Shown one piece after another: positions 10,236 to 20,831 of a DNA stretch of 64,000 nt (position 1 is its first letter; every line of letters starts with the position of its first letter). The notes under the pieces are model-generated. The model was not told where the DNA came from. It searched no databases and saw only the letters and a program-made list of their open reading frames with translations. A program made the translations under genes and the position numbers. The DNA is taken from the NCBI GenBank assembly GCA_003996215.1, contig QJPP01000001.1, positions 186,001-250,000 on the forward strand. Direction: 5' to 3'. Source of the stretch: Jaltomata sinuosa. Taxonomy: Eukaryota; Streptophyta; Magnoliopsida; Solanales; Solanaceae.

Positions 10236-11811
10236 TGATATGCCTAAATTACACCTCTAAAAAGAGATATAAAGTGGTCACTATCAAATATAGAATCCAA
10301 TCAAGAGTTGGGGTCGAATCTCACAAAGAATATGGTGAGAAATATATTAGTAGTGAATATTCATCTGGTAGTCTTTATTTCAAAGGGGGTTTAACATGAA
10401 AAGTAAAAGTAACAAGTAGTATGTGTTATCAGTAACCAATTGAAAGAGAGTTCATTGTTGTTTGTGTTCAAATTACTAGGAGAAACTAGTTTTGTGTTCT
10501 CCATGATTTCATAACTTAGTAGGTTTAGGTGATTAGTGATCTATCCCGGTGATACGCATGCAAAACTAACGATTAGAGTTCAACTAAAGTCTTTTGAACT
10601 AACTAGATGAATGTTACTTGAAGTCCTTTCGGTCTACAAGAGTTTAAGTGTTAGTTTCGTTAATGGTTTCAGATTAATATTCCTCGTGAGAGCTCAAATC
10701 ATTAGATGAGGGTTAGCAGTCTCAAATCTCCATTTTAATCTCTTTTCCTAACCCTTACTTCTATTTGTCAAGCAAATTAAGATTTATGGTGAGTTCTAAC
10801 GGTTGAAACCACTAAAAAGCAATCAAAGCGAAGAGATTAACAATACATGTAAATTCATTGTTCAAGAATCACAATCTTGTTTAACCTACATTCGTTAATC
10901 CATCATGGTTCCCACAATCCTAGTTATGGGGATTAACTACTCATGCTTGCAAGAATCAAATCATAAGACTTAGAAGAATTCATAATAAATAAATTATAAG
11001 AGAAGAGTACAAAAAAATAACTTGTATTAACCATGAAATAATCCAAAATAATAGCAAAGTAACTAAGAAAACCAAGAACAAAGATCAATGTACGTTTTTA
11101 GCTCTCAAACGTGTGTTAACCGATAAAAAATAATGAGTAACAATTAAAAGAAACCCTAAGAAAAGTATTTATAGATATAAAATACTATCCTAAATCGATT
11201 AGGAAAACATGGTCGCGTCAGCTTTCTATGAACTATAAACTAAAACTACAGTCCGTAGTCTTCACGAGTCAACCATCAAATTTCCAAGTTAAACTAGGAA
11301 TTGCAAGTATATACGGGTCTGTCTACAGTTTGTAATTCATATTGATGATCCGTAGACTTGAACCTTAGTTTTGAGACTAATTTGCATCCTCTCAGAACTT
11401 TGATCTACGAATCACAAGAGAACCCGTAGTCTGAGTCTACGGTCCATCAATTCAGCCGTGGATTGAAACTCCAAAATTGCACCCTTGTAGAACCCATTTC
11501 TATGAGTCACAAGACGGTCCATCCATTGATTTTACGGGTGGTCATATGAGCTATAGTTTTCACTTTGATTTGTCTCCTTGCAAATTATGTTTTACGGTTC
11601 ACAAGACGGTCCGTAGTTTAGAACTACGGTCTGTCAACTCTCATTATGGCTCCATACTTAGAAAATTTCAGCTTAAAACTCAAACTTTTTCTCACGAGCT
11701 TCTTTTGCCTATACAAACACAAAAGAACATCATATCTAACAAAAATACCCTTAAGAACTCATATATCCTTGGTTTAAAGCGTCAAAAGTATTGTGAAATC
11801 CCAGCACATCA
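10236..11811 (-). repeat. Athila A2 LTR, reverse orientation
   Basis: Reading the minus strand, the LTR starts TGATGTGC at 11811 after a PPT complement (ACACCCTCAACTTAG at 11812-11826) and ends GGCATATCA at 10236. Length is 1576 bp, close to the other Athila LTRs. The U3 palindrome array (GGTCCGT/ACGGACC type) is at about 11215-11650. The TATA box reads TATTTATA on the plus strand at 11166-11173. The GTAAG donor-like site of A1 and A4 is not preserved; the aligned place reads GTTATT. Confidence 0.8.
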
Positions 11812-12086
11812 ACACCCTCAACTTAGAATCTTTGCTTGTCCTCAAGTAACTAAGACAAGACTCAATTACATGATGCTTAGGCATCAGAGAACTAGGAAAT
11901 CTATGGCAAGGTACATGAACACTTTAGCAAAACACATTTACAACAATTTACCCCGCCCTTTTAATTAAAACAAACGTGCATAATTCAGAGCATCTCAAGC
12001 TAACACTGAAGGATCAAACACTGACATTATGCTATTAATAGACAACTATACAGAAGAAAGAAAAAATAAGCAGCATGATTGAGACT
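11812..12086 (-). other. A2 internal 3' end, reverse; boundary unclear
   Basis: The first 15 bases are the complement of the A2 polypurine tract, and the next ~150 bases read in reverse as the usual 'GAGGACAAGCAA' run-up to an Athila PPT. The junction with the plus-strand A3 segment lies somewhere between about 11970 and 12086 and cannot be placed by eye. A plus-strand frame at 11477-11968 crosses the LTR edge and is antisense chance coding. Confidence 0.5.
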
Positions 12087-13786
12087 AAGTGTGGGGTGTC
12101 GCACAGAGAACCAATATTTGGGATGAAGTCTGAGTAATCCTGTAACAAAAAGTGATTGTCAACCTATAATCATCTAGGGAATTCCTTAAACCTCTATATT
12201 TGACTGTAGCACTGGGGAAAGTGTAAATTTTTAAGTGTGGGGTGGGAAAATTTTGGATGTTTTTTATACTCTATGATCTAGCTTTTATTTAGTGTGTCGT
12301 ATAAATAATTAGTTTTGTTGATAAAACCCTTTATTTTTATTTTAGATTCTTTTCCAAGGGAGTCCTTTGAACCATACGTCGTAGAATTTTTTCTTAGTTT
12401 TTTTAGGACATTTTAAATTTTTACTATTTCTTTCTTTTTAGGATTAAAAGAGTAGGGTAACCTAAACACCTTAATAAACTAGATTCTTAATATAGATATG
12501 CTAAGATTGTGTTAGGTATTTCTCTTAAAAATATTGTGCATAAAGAAATAAATCATCTAGTTAAGACATGTAGGCTCTAACATTGATTCTAGAATAATAA
12601 ATGGCTTAATAATATATTCATTGAATTGAATTGTGTGTTAGGAGGAGAGTTAATAGGGAGTCAATTTTGTGTGATAAGGTTATCATACTCCATGTGTTGC
12701 ATGGATATCTAGAACTTGTCCGGTCTGTGTAAAATGATACAATGTAAACATTCATTGGACATGATTTCAGCATTTCTTTGCTTAAACCAATTTATTGACT
12801 ATATTTTTGCCTACCCTTTCATTATCCATAGTTAGCCTCTTTGAACCTATTTAGCCTATTTATTGGATAGTCACTTAACTAGTCTTTTCCTTTTCTTGAT
12901 TTGCCTTGAATTAATTTGAGCCAAAAGTCTCTAGTGCACTTTAAAAGTAAAAGAAAAAATAATGGTAAGTCAATGAGAATTGGTGTGCGATGAAAATAAA
13001 AAGAGTTAGAAAGGTTCTCATATATATAAGTAGTCGGTGTAGTAAGGTGAGCAAAATAAAAAGTGTTTAAAAAGAAAAAATATAAAAGAATATATTTCTC
13101 CTTGCTAATAATGTGTGAAAATTTGGTAAGTCTTTAAAGAATAGGGGAGATAAAATATAGAAAGAAAATGTAAAAAAACATCAAAAATTGGTAATCACAA
13201 GGTAAAAAGAACTTGAAAAGTTCAAAACAAAATTTAACTTAAAAGTGCATAGGAAGAGTAATCACTCTTTTAACCAAATATTTCCTACCCGTTCTTTAGC
13301 CAACATTACAACAAAAAAAAGATTTTTTGATCCTATGTTTCTACACTTTCATCAATGGAGAATTACACTAATGGCAAACCTATGGTATATCTTGTATGCA
13401 TGTGAATTCATTTGTGAGAGTGAGCATTGCTGCTATTTGTATATGTCCCAGGCATTATTTTATATTGTGGTGTAGGGAGCATCTCTCTTGAAGTGAGGGA
13501 ACATAGATGATGTAAACTTGGTGAACTATTCAATTTATTTTCTTAATTACTTGATGTTTATTTGCCCAATATATTGAAGTAAAGAGTCGATTCTAGAGGT
13601 TACATCATCTTGATAGAAGTCTCTTATTATGAATTATTCAATGCACTTTGTTTGAGAGTGGTTTGCATCATGAAAATATCTTGAAAATCTAGTTGTATGT
13701 GACCTATTGAACTTGTATAGTAGAAGAGAGTTTAAACTAGAAGTATGGTGGTTGTTTGAGGATGATCAAAAGTTAAAGTGTGGGGT
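12087..13786 (+). mobile_element. 3' internal region of Athila-like A3
   Basis: Non-coding, but it follows A1's 3' region landmark by landmark: GTCTGAGTA at about 12127, CACTGGGGAAAGTGTAAA near 12208, TAGAACTTGTCCGG near 12710, AGCCTATTTATTGG near 12851, GGCAAACCTATGGTAT near 13372, and a TTTGAGGATGATCAA run-up to the PPT. Three PPT-like AAGTGTGGGGT copies are present (about 12089, 12232, 13775). The last abuts the LTR. A3 is a separate subfamily: its purine tract is GTGTGGGG instead of GTTGAGGG. Confidence 0.6.
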
Positions 13787-14147
13787 TGTAATGTGGGTCT
13801 AATATACACTCTTTTCACTGCTTTTTGCCCATATCTAAGATTTGTTTTGGCCTAATACCAATGGTTTATGTATACTTTCATTATTTATCACTTATGTAAG
13901 GTGTTTCATGCAGTTTTGATAAAAGAAGACAAAAGGAGATCAAAATGGAGCTCAAAAAGCCAAATTTTACAAATTGACATCTAGGGAGAAGCAAGAGGGT
14001 CACAGAGCAAGTTCCACAGTGAAGGGGGGGGGGTAAAAAATACACCCCCTCTGAAGTTTACACCCTTAAAAGAAGATTCCCAAGGCAAAATAAAAGAGAT
14101 CACGGTGCGAGTCATAGGGCAAGTAGAAGCAGATTGTGCCATAAGGC
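13787..14147 (+). repeat. A3 LTR, 5' 361 bp
   Basis: Starts TGTAATGTGGG immediately after the PPT-like AAAGTGTGGGGT and stops at the edge of the reverse LTR T1 (TGTCATACCCC at 14148). A run of ten or so G at about 14024-14034 faces a C-rich tract at 14044-14048. A few short CACAG/CACGG repeats suggest the start of a U3 palindrome array. The rest of this LTR is not in the window. Confidence 0.5.
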
Positions 14148-15901
14148 TGTCATACCCCGAGGTTACCCTCTTGATGAAATTTAATTCTTAGAGCCTCAAG
14201 TGACCCCAAGCTAACCATAGTCTGATATATATTAAATATTCTGATTAAAACAATATCTGTGCGGTAGCTAAACTGAAGTAGAAGTATAAGTCTAGGAACA
14301 TTAAACAAATAATCTCTAAATATGTATATATATATAAATGAAGTATGAAATCTAAACCGACTGCATAAGCTGAAAACTGACTCTATGTCTGAAAGCCTCT
14401 AGTGAGATGAGTTGCTGGGACAAACCCCAAGCTATCCAGCAAACTCTAATAGTCTTAAAACTAAAATAAAAGACTGAATAAAAATGAACATAAATCTTGT
14501 CCTCAAAATATGAGGACTCATCAACTCTGCTGCTGGGAATGCTGGAAAATCAAACTAAGCATGATCTAGATGCTAAGCACCTGAACCTGCATCATGATAG
14601 GATACATCACAAAAGTATGCGTCAGTACTTGGAATATACTGAGCAAGCAACATAAAACTGAAATAAGTAAACTGACGCAATGACCAAGTAGATAAATATG
14701 CAACTAAATAATACTGATCTGAATAACTGACTATAAGGTCATGCACTAACTGAGTTTGAACCATGGGAGCTACTATTAAAAGACATACCTAAAGATGAGC
14801 TAACTATGGGGCTAACCTGTAACCTTGGCTGGGAGGGTGTTTATACCTTGCCAAGAGTATGAACATTAGCTAGCATGAATCCACTAATCTGATATCCATA
14901 ATAGGCTAAGGTGTCAAGCCTGATCTGACGGGTGACCCTTTAAAATCTACGGTGGCTCCATAGTTCTGGGACTAAGAGACTGCTACTAAAGGTTTCAGCC
15001 TAAACTGATGGGTGAGCCTCCATCCCCGCATCTGCTTGGTTCTAATTCTACTCCCAACTGATTATGTAATGAACTAACATACTGGATAGCTCAAAATACT
15101 AAATTCTTGAGAATGCAACATAATATTGAGACTGAAAGCATTCAAATCATATAATTCTGAATAACTGAGTATCTAACTGAAAATGTATGAAACCCTACAC
15201 TAATCGGGTGTTCATAACCCACCATCCTAAGAGATTGAACTACTCTTAATAATTCTAGAATCTGACTGAAATATGGAATTCATAGTTACAACTCAAATTC
15301 AAGGATTATATCACATAATGAGGGTTTAAAGGTTCTGAAAATACAATATTGCTAGACTTCGAAGAAACATGTAAGAAGGATTCATATATAATAGGGAAAC
15401 TGAATTACAAAAAAATTCACCAAAATTTTAGGAACCCTAGGTTCTAAAAACTAAACTGAAACTGAATAACTTGAGTTAATTTAGGGACTCAATGGGTGAA
15501 AGGAAACCCATTGATGAATTCCCACATACCTGAGAGCAAAACCCATGGTGAATCTCCTTAGGTTTGAAGACTGAAGTTGGAGAACCCTCTTTTTTTCTTT
15601 GGAGAAGAAAGAAGCGTTCCTTTTTCTCTATTTTTGCTAAGTGTCGATCTAATTCTAAGGGAATGAGGGGTTTGGATAGTTTTAGGCTTAGTAAATAGGC
15701 TTAGACTAGTCAAAACAATGTGGTTTATCCTTTTTAAAGAGTAGGAAAGGTCTGGAATACTCCAGGAAAGATTTAATAAAACTACTAAAAAATTCGCGAC
15801 CTGAGTTCCATGGATGGGAACCATTGTCTGTGGATGCTTCACTAAAATGAAGAACCTGTCATGGTTCTAGGGCCTTTTTGATGACTAGCAGGACTGATTT
15901 C
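14148..15901 (-). repeat. Chromovirus LTR T1, reverse, truncated
   Basis: The left edge TGTCATACCCCGAGG is the complement of a chromovirus LTR end. Conserved blocks run in the reverse order of the T5 LTR: TCTGAAAGCCTCTA near 14386, CCTCAAAATATGAGGACTC near 14500, the GGTTTCAGCCTAAACTGATGG block near 14989, CCCACATACCT (complement of the donor-like AGGTATGTGGG) at about 15522, and palindrome-type sequence at 15780-15895. The LTR start is missing because the A4 LTR begins at 15902. Confidence 0.75.
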
Positions 15902-17302
15902 TGATGTGCTGGTATTCTACGACATATTTGACTCCTTTTACCTAGAATAGACGCAAGTTTTTGAGCAACCGTTGTTAGATTTGATGTTGTCTATATTTAA
16001 ATTGCAGGAAAAGTAAACTAAGACTAAAAATGATGGATTTTTGTACTAAGAATATCTACTGGAAGGGGTGATAACTCATCTGACTGATCATCACATGTGT
16101 GATGAGTCGTCACCTTATTAGTCAAGCAAGGCAGAAGGTGTAACTCTACTAGATTGGGTGAAGATTCAAGTGATGAGTCGTCACGACCTTAACGAGTCGT
16201 CACCTAACTCGTCAGCTTAAGCAAAAGTGACAAGGTCACTGGAAGTTGTGATGACTCACTTGACGAGTCGTCACAGTCCTGATGAATCGTCATCCAATTA
16301 GTCAAGCTGGAGATGAAAAATCCGATTCTATTTTTGGATTTAAATTTCCTGGACAATTATAAATACCAAGTGTTAGGGATGAATTATTATTATTCAATTT
16401 TGGATATTTTCTCTTAGGTTTTTAATGCAAGAAACGTAAAAACATACTACGTTTCAATATTTTGGGTTTTTGCCTGGATAATCTTTGTTGGGGTTTCACC
16501 AAGAACGAAAGTGTTGGAGTTCATTATTGTAAGAATTATTCTTTTGTTTATGAAATTTATTACTTCCTTCATCTCTTTAGTTATGAATGGCTAAAATCCC
16601 ACAACTAGGGTTGTGGGATCCATGATAAAGTAGCAATCTAGGGTTCTTATGATATTGGGTTCATATTGTATGCTTAATACGTTGTTAATCCTTCATTTTT
16701 ATACGATTTTTATACGATTTCTAATGGTTGATAATGTTAGAACAAGTCCTAGGTTTACTTGCTTTAAACAAGAAGTAAACTACCGAGAAAAAGGATTTAG
16801 CACCAAGGATTTGGGGCTTCTAACCTCCGTCTAATGAGTAACGCTTTAACAAGGTTAATCAACTTGGAGAAATAATTGAGTTTTATATTTTATCTTTTCA
16901 AGTTCGAATTAATTGAAAAGTAAATCATCTATTTGGTTAAGCAACGATTAGACGTAGTAACAAATTCAATTGCTCCTCATTATTTTTATGAGACGAATCC
17001 ATATGAATATTGACCCGAAGTTGTTACAAAACCACGGTGATCACATTCCTAGTTCACTCTCTCTATTGATTTTTCTTCGTTGAAATTTGTTATATTCTAT
17101 TTAAATTAGCCAATAAATAAACAAGATTGATCATTGTAAAACCCCCCACTTTTCCAAAAATTATTGACAAATAGTCATTTGAACTACTAACGACTTAATT
17201 CTTACCATATTCCCTGTGGGATTCTACTCCAACCTTTGTTGGGTTGTATATTTGACAACAACTGCTTATACTTCTTAAGGGAAGTGTAATTTGGGCATAT
17301 CA
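15902..17302 (+). repeat. A4 5' LTR
   Basis: 1401 bp, from TGATGTGCTGG to GGGCATATCA, followed by the tRNA-Asp PBS. U3 array at about 16068-16295 of GTGATGAGTCGTCAC-type near-palindromes (16099-16113, 16170-16184, 16261-16274 and weaker copies). TATA box TATAAATA at 16358-16365. Donor-like GTAAGAAT at 16529-16536, again 171 nt after the TATA box. It contains the conserved CCACAACTAGGGTTGTGGGATCC near-palindrome at about 16599-16621. Confidence 0.88.
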
Positions 17303-17414
17303 AATTTTAGCGCCATTGTCGAGGAATACAGTTATCTATTTAGTCTAGTGTGTTTATCTGACTCTTAGTCATATTTCCTTATTTTACTTTGATTTGTTGT
17401 TTCTGTGACTGCAG
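16529..17414 (+). promoter_or_regulatory. Predicted A4 leader intron (removes PBS)
   Basis: Donor-like TT|GTAAGAAT at 16529 and acceptor-like TTTCTGTGACTGCAG ending 17414, with the gag ATG only 15 nt downstream at 17430. The intron would remove the end of the LTR and the PBS. A5 has the same pair (36437 and 37311). In the A5/A6 copy the acceptor is kept (58265) but the donor G is A (57390). This is a prediction from sequence only. Confidence 0.45.
17308..17325 (+). promoter_or_regulatory. A4 primer-binding site (tRNA-Asp)
   Basis: TAGCGCCATTGTCGAGGA lies 5 nt after the LTR end and matches the complement of the plant tRNA-Asp 3' end (TGGCGCCGTTGCCGGGGA) with four mismatches. Equivalent sites follow the A5 LTR (37208-37225) and the A5/A6 LTR (58159-58176). 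Confidence 0.85.
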
Positions 17415-17429
17415 GGTACAAATTTATGC

Positions 17430-18900
17430 ATGCCAAGTGCCCGATGCTTGGGTGAACCCTTATTACCATATGATCCTGAGCTTACAAAAACTTTAAGGCT
17501 GAATATGAATGCACAACAGCGTGAAACAACAAGGCTTGCTGCTAATCAACAAAACCTGAACAATGATAACATTGAGGATAATGCTGCATTGGGTGATAAT
17601 GTTGAGGCTGATAATGTTGATAATATTTCCCCAGTCGATCAAAGGCAGCGACAAAGGGGTAGAGGTTGACAACAACAGATCCCTCTTGCTATGAATGATG
17701 ATGAGGATATTGACCTTAATGGAGTTGGTGCTACTGAGGGTATTGTTCTTCCCACGTTAGCACCTGGCGCTAAGTTCAATATTACTAGCACCATGATTCA
17801 ATTGCTGAACTTAAAGGGTCTATTTAGAGGAGTGGTTGTTGATGATCCCAACAGGCACTTGATGAATTTCATGGGAATCTGCAAGTCTTTTGAGGTGCCA
17901 GGAGTGAGTCAGAATGCCATTCAATTGAGATTATTTCCATTTTCTTTGTCTGATGAGGCAACACTATGGTTGACTGAGTTGACACCTGACTCCATTACAA
18001 ACTGGAGTAAGCTGAAAAGAGCTTTCCTAGAAAGATTCTTTCTGCCCTCCAGAATGTTATAGTTGAGAGATGAGATCAGTAACTTTAGGAAGCTACCACA
18101 TGAGGCATTGCATGAAACGTGGCTGAGGTTTGAGAAGAAGCTAACTCAATGTCCAAAACATCAGTGCGAGATGAGTTCTTGATGTAGACTTTCTACAGGT
18201 CTCTGAATTAGGCTACCAAGCTGACACTTGATAATGCTATAGGTGGAGCTTTTATAGGACTGAATTTTGGTAAAGCGACAAAAATCTTGGACCGGCTTAC
18301 CAAGACAAATAGAGCTTGGCATACTAGGAACTCAGAGGTGGCAAACATTACTTATGCCGTGGGTATGTCGGCTAAACAGTGCAGGAAGGAAGAAGAGCGA
18401 GATCAAGATATGGCCCACTTGAAAACACAGATGGATCTACTCACAAAACATTTATTGGCAGGTGGTATTGAAAAAGTGAAAGCGATTGGTTCACAGGATA
18501 GAGCAGTTGAGTCCTAGTCCAACGAAGAAACCAATTATTTGTACAATTAGATGGGGGGTTTCTAGGATAATGGCCAAGGAAACCAAGGCCGAAACTATCA
18601 GAGGGACAATTATTATGACAAGGTTGGATACAAGGATCGAGATTAAGGGAATTAGAAAAATAAAAATGATAGGGGTGGCTTGTATGTGCCCCCTAGAAAT
18701 TGAGATAGAGCTAACCACGATGCAAAGACTTCCAAGATAGAAACAATGTTGGCTAAGGTGTTGTTGAAGGTGGAATCTACTGAATCAGGGTTATAGAAGA
18801 TGAAGAATGAATTGTCATCAATGATTCAGTTGGTGGACTCACACTCTACTTCAATTAAACAGTTAGAGCATCAGATGGGGCAAATGTCGACGGCTCTAAA
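17430..18900 (+). pseudogene. A4 gag
   Basis: The start ATG follows the predicted acceptor, and the N-terminus MPSARCLGEPLLPYDPEL is repeated in A5 and A6. The middle part is a retrotransposon gag domain: IQLLNLKGLFRG, DPNRHLMNFMGICKSFEVPG, LRLFPFSLSDEATLWL and LKRAFLERFF (about 17780-18050). Stops at 17667 (TGA) and 18060 (TAG where A5 has CAG) plus frameshifts near 18180 and 18500 break it. A Gln/Asn/Gly-rich stretch (about 18540-18700) and a coiled-coil-like tail follow. Gag would form the particle shell. No CCHC zinc knuckle is visible. Confidence 0.8.
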
Positions 18901-19056
18901 TTAGCGTAAGAATGGGACTTTTCCCAGTGATACCATACATAACCCGAGGAATCATAGTAGTTGCATGGCTATCACCACAAGGAGTGGTAAGCTCTACTGG
19001 AACCACATCCAGTACTTTAGACTCAGATAAATGATATTGCAAATGATTATGAGAAA

Positions 19057-19992
19057 GTGGATAATGAGATTGATGTTGATGAGAATTTGGGTGTGCCCGC
19101 AAAGCCAAGTAAAGGTGATGACCCAAAAGTAGATGCTGAAAAATCTACTTTTATGGAGGATACTGCCTCAACACTTAAGGAGAAAAGCAAGGAAGTTAAA
19201 CAACTTCCAACTCAGATATCTAGGCTTCCTCCTCCTTTTCCGCACCGGGCAAAGAAGAAGGTAATAGATGGTAAGTTACACAAGTTCATATCCATGCTCA
19301 AGCATATATCGGTGAACATCCTATTAGTGGATGCCCTTGAGCAAATGCCCAGATACGCTAAGTTCATGAAGGACTTAATCACTAAGAAGAGATCGGTGAG
19401 CTTCGAACCAGAAGATAATCTCTATCATTGTAGTGCAATTTCTTCAAGATTCCCTGCACAATTGGGGAATTTAATTTTGCAAAAGCACTATGTGACCTTT
19501 GAGATAGCATTAATTTGATGCCGCTAGCAATTTATCGATAGTTGGGCTTGGGAGCCTCCAAATCGACTACCATGAGGCTATTGATGGCCGACCATTCAGT
19601 AAAATAGCCAGTGAGAATATTATATGACGTGCTAGTTAAGGTGGGCAAGTTTATATTTCTGGCTGACTTTGTAATCTTGGATTGCAAAGTGGATTTGAAG
19701 TACCCATAATCTTGGGAAGGCTATTTTTAGCCACTGAAGAGTGTTGCTTGACATAGAGAGAAATTTACTGACATTTAGACTAAACAATAAAGTATTCAAG
19801 TTCAATGTTTGCAAAGCAATGAAGCAGCCAAGATACATGAGTGTAGTCTCGGTTATTGATGTGATTGTTGAAGCTGAAGTGGAGGTACCTGTTGAGGAGA
19901 GGTTTGCTGTGGAAATGCTAGCGGCTGTGATGATGAACTTCAATGGTGAAGTCATCGAAGACTATGAGGAGATGGTGAATGCCTTGGTATGA
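19057..19992 (+). pseudogene. A4 gag-pol linker and aspartic protease
   Basis: The segment 19057-19518 carries the Athila linker: RLPPPFPHRAKKK, HKFISMLKHISVNILLVDALEQMP and AKFMKDLITKKRSV. The protease site follows at about 19483-19530 but is destroyed: where A5 reads CDLGASINMMPL, A4 has a TGA after CDL and then DS. The downstream protease body (FILADFV..., LLDIERNLLTFRLNN) is split over frames up to 19992. The protease would cut the polyprotein. This copy is dead. Confidence 0.78.
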
Positions 19993-20831
19993 ATGGATTC
20001 ATATTCTTATGCTCCAAAGAAATTGGACTTGGACCTGAAAATAGATCAACTCCTCCATCAAAGCCTTCGATAGAGAAAGCACCAGTGTTGGAACTGAAAG
20101 AGTTCCATGGACATATCATATATGTATTTTTGGGTGATCATAAGACGTTGCCCGTGATTATAGCTGCTGATCTTGTGGAGTGGCACGTAGAGGCACTGTT
20201 GTTTGTATTGCGGAGGTATAAAAAAGCATTTAGCTAGACTATCACAGATATCATTGGAATTCCACTAGGTATTTGCACCCATAAAATTCAGCTGGAAGAA
20301 GGGTGTACTCCACCACTGAGCATCAACGAAGTCTTAATCCATCAATGCAAGAAGTGGTGAAGAAGGAGATATTCAAATGGATCGATACCGGTTTAGTATA
20401 CCCAATATCAGACAGTATATTGGTGAGTTCGGTACAATATGTCCCAAAGAAGGGAGGTATGGCTATGGTGGCTAATGAGAAGAATAAATTAATTTCATTG
20501 AGACTAATCACTGGGTGGCGGGTCTGCATGTACTATTGGAAACTCAACTCTTAGACTCTGCGGGATCACTTCTCAATTCCTTTCATGGATCAAATGCTTG
20601 ATCGATTGGCCGGGAGAGATTGGTATTACTTCTTGGATGGTTGTTTGTTCTATAACCAAATATCCATTGCACCCAAAGATCAGGAGAAAACCACCTTCAT
20701 ATGTCCATATGGGAGCTTTGCTTTCAAGCGGATGCCTTTTGGTGTGTGCAATGCTCCTGCAATGTTCCAAAGGTGTATGATCTTAATTTTTTCTGACATA
20801 GTGGAGTATACTTAGGAAATCTTTATGGCTG
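19989..20831 (+). pseudogene. A4 reverse transcriptase, 5' part
   Basis: RT begins with PVLELKEFHGHI and VFLGDHKTLPVIIAADL, then ISDSILVSSVQYVPKKGG, TGWRVCMYYWKLNS (family form has Asp-Tyr-Arg here), WYYFLDGCLFYNQISIAP (catalytic Asp kept in FLDG), FAFKRMPFGVCNAPAMFQRCM and then EIFMA up to the T2 insertion. Frames 3 and 2 are used. Stops occur at 20235 and 20552 (each in place of Trp or a similar residue) and 20815 (TAG in the EYT/EIFMA junction). Confidence 0.85.

Noticed and set aside
11477..11968. 163-residue plus-strand open frame
   Set aside because: It runs antisense across the A2 LTR and its PPT boundary, contains no recognisable domain and is best explained by chance.
14024..14048. 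Run of ten or so G followed by a C-rich tract
   Set aside because: Could form a hairpin or G-quadruplex, but homopolymer length is unreliable in sequence data and no conservation can be shown.
15558..15842. 94-residue minus-strand frame
   Set aside because: Lies in the reverse T1 LTR. It is transcribed-strand leader sequence without protein features.
16068..16300. Possible CRISPR-like repeat array
   Set aside because: The repeats are short, imperfect and unevenly spaced in a plant LTR U3. There are no cas genes and no regular spacers.
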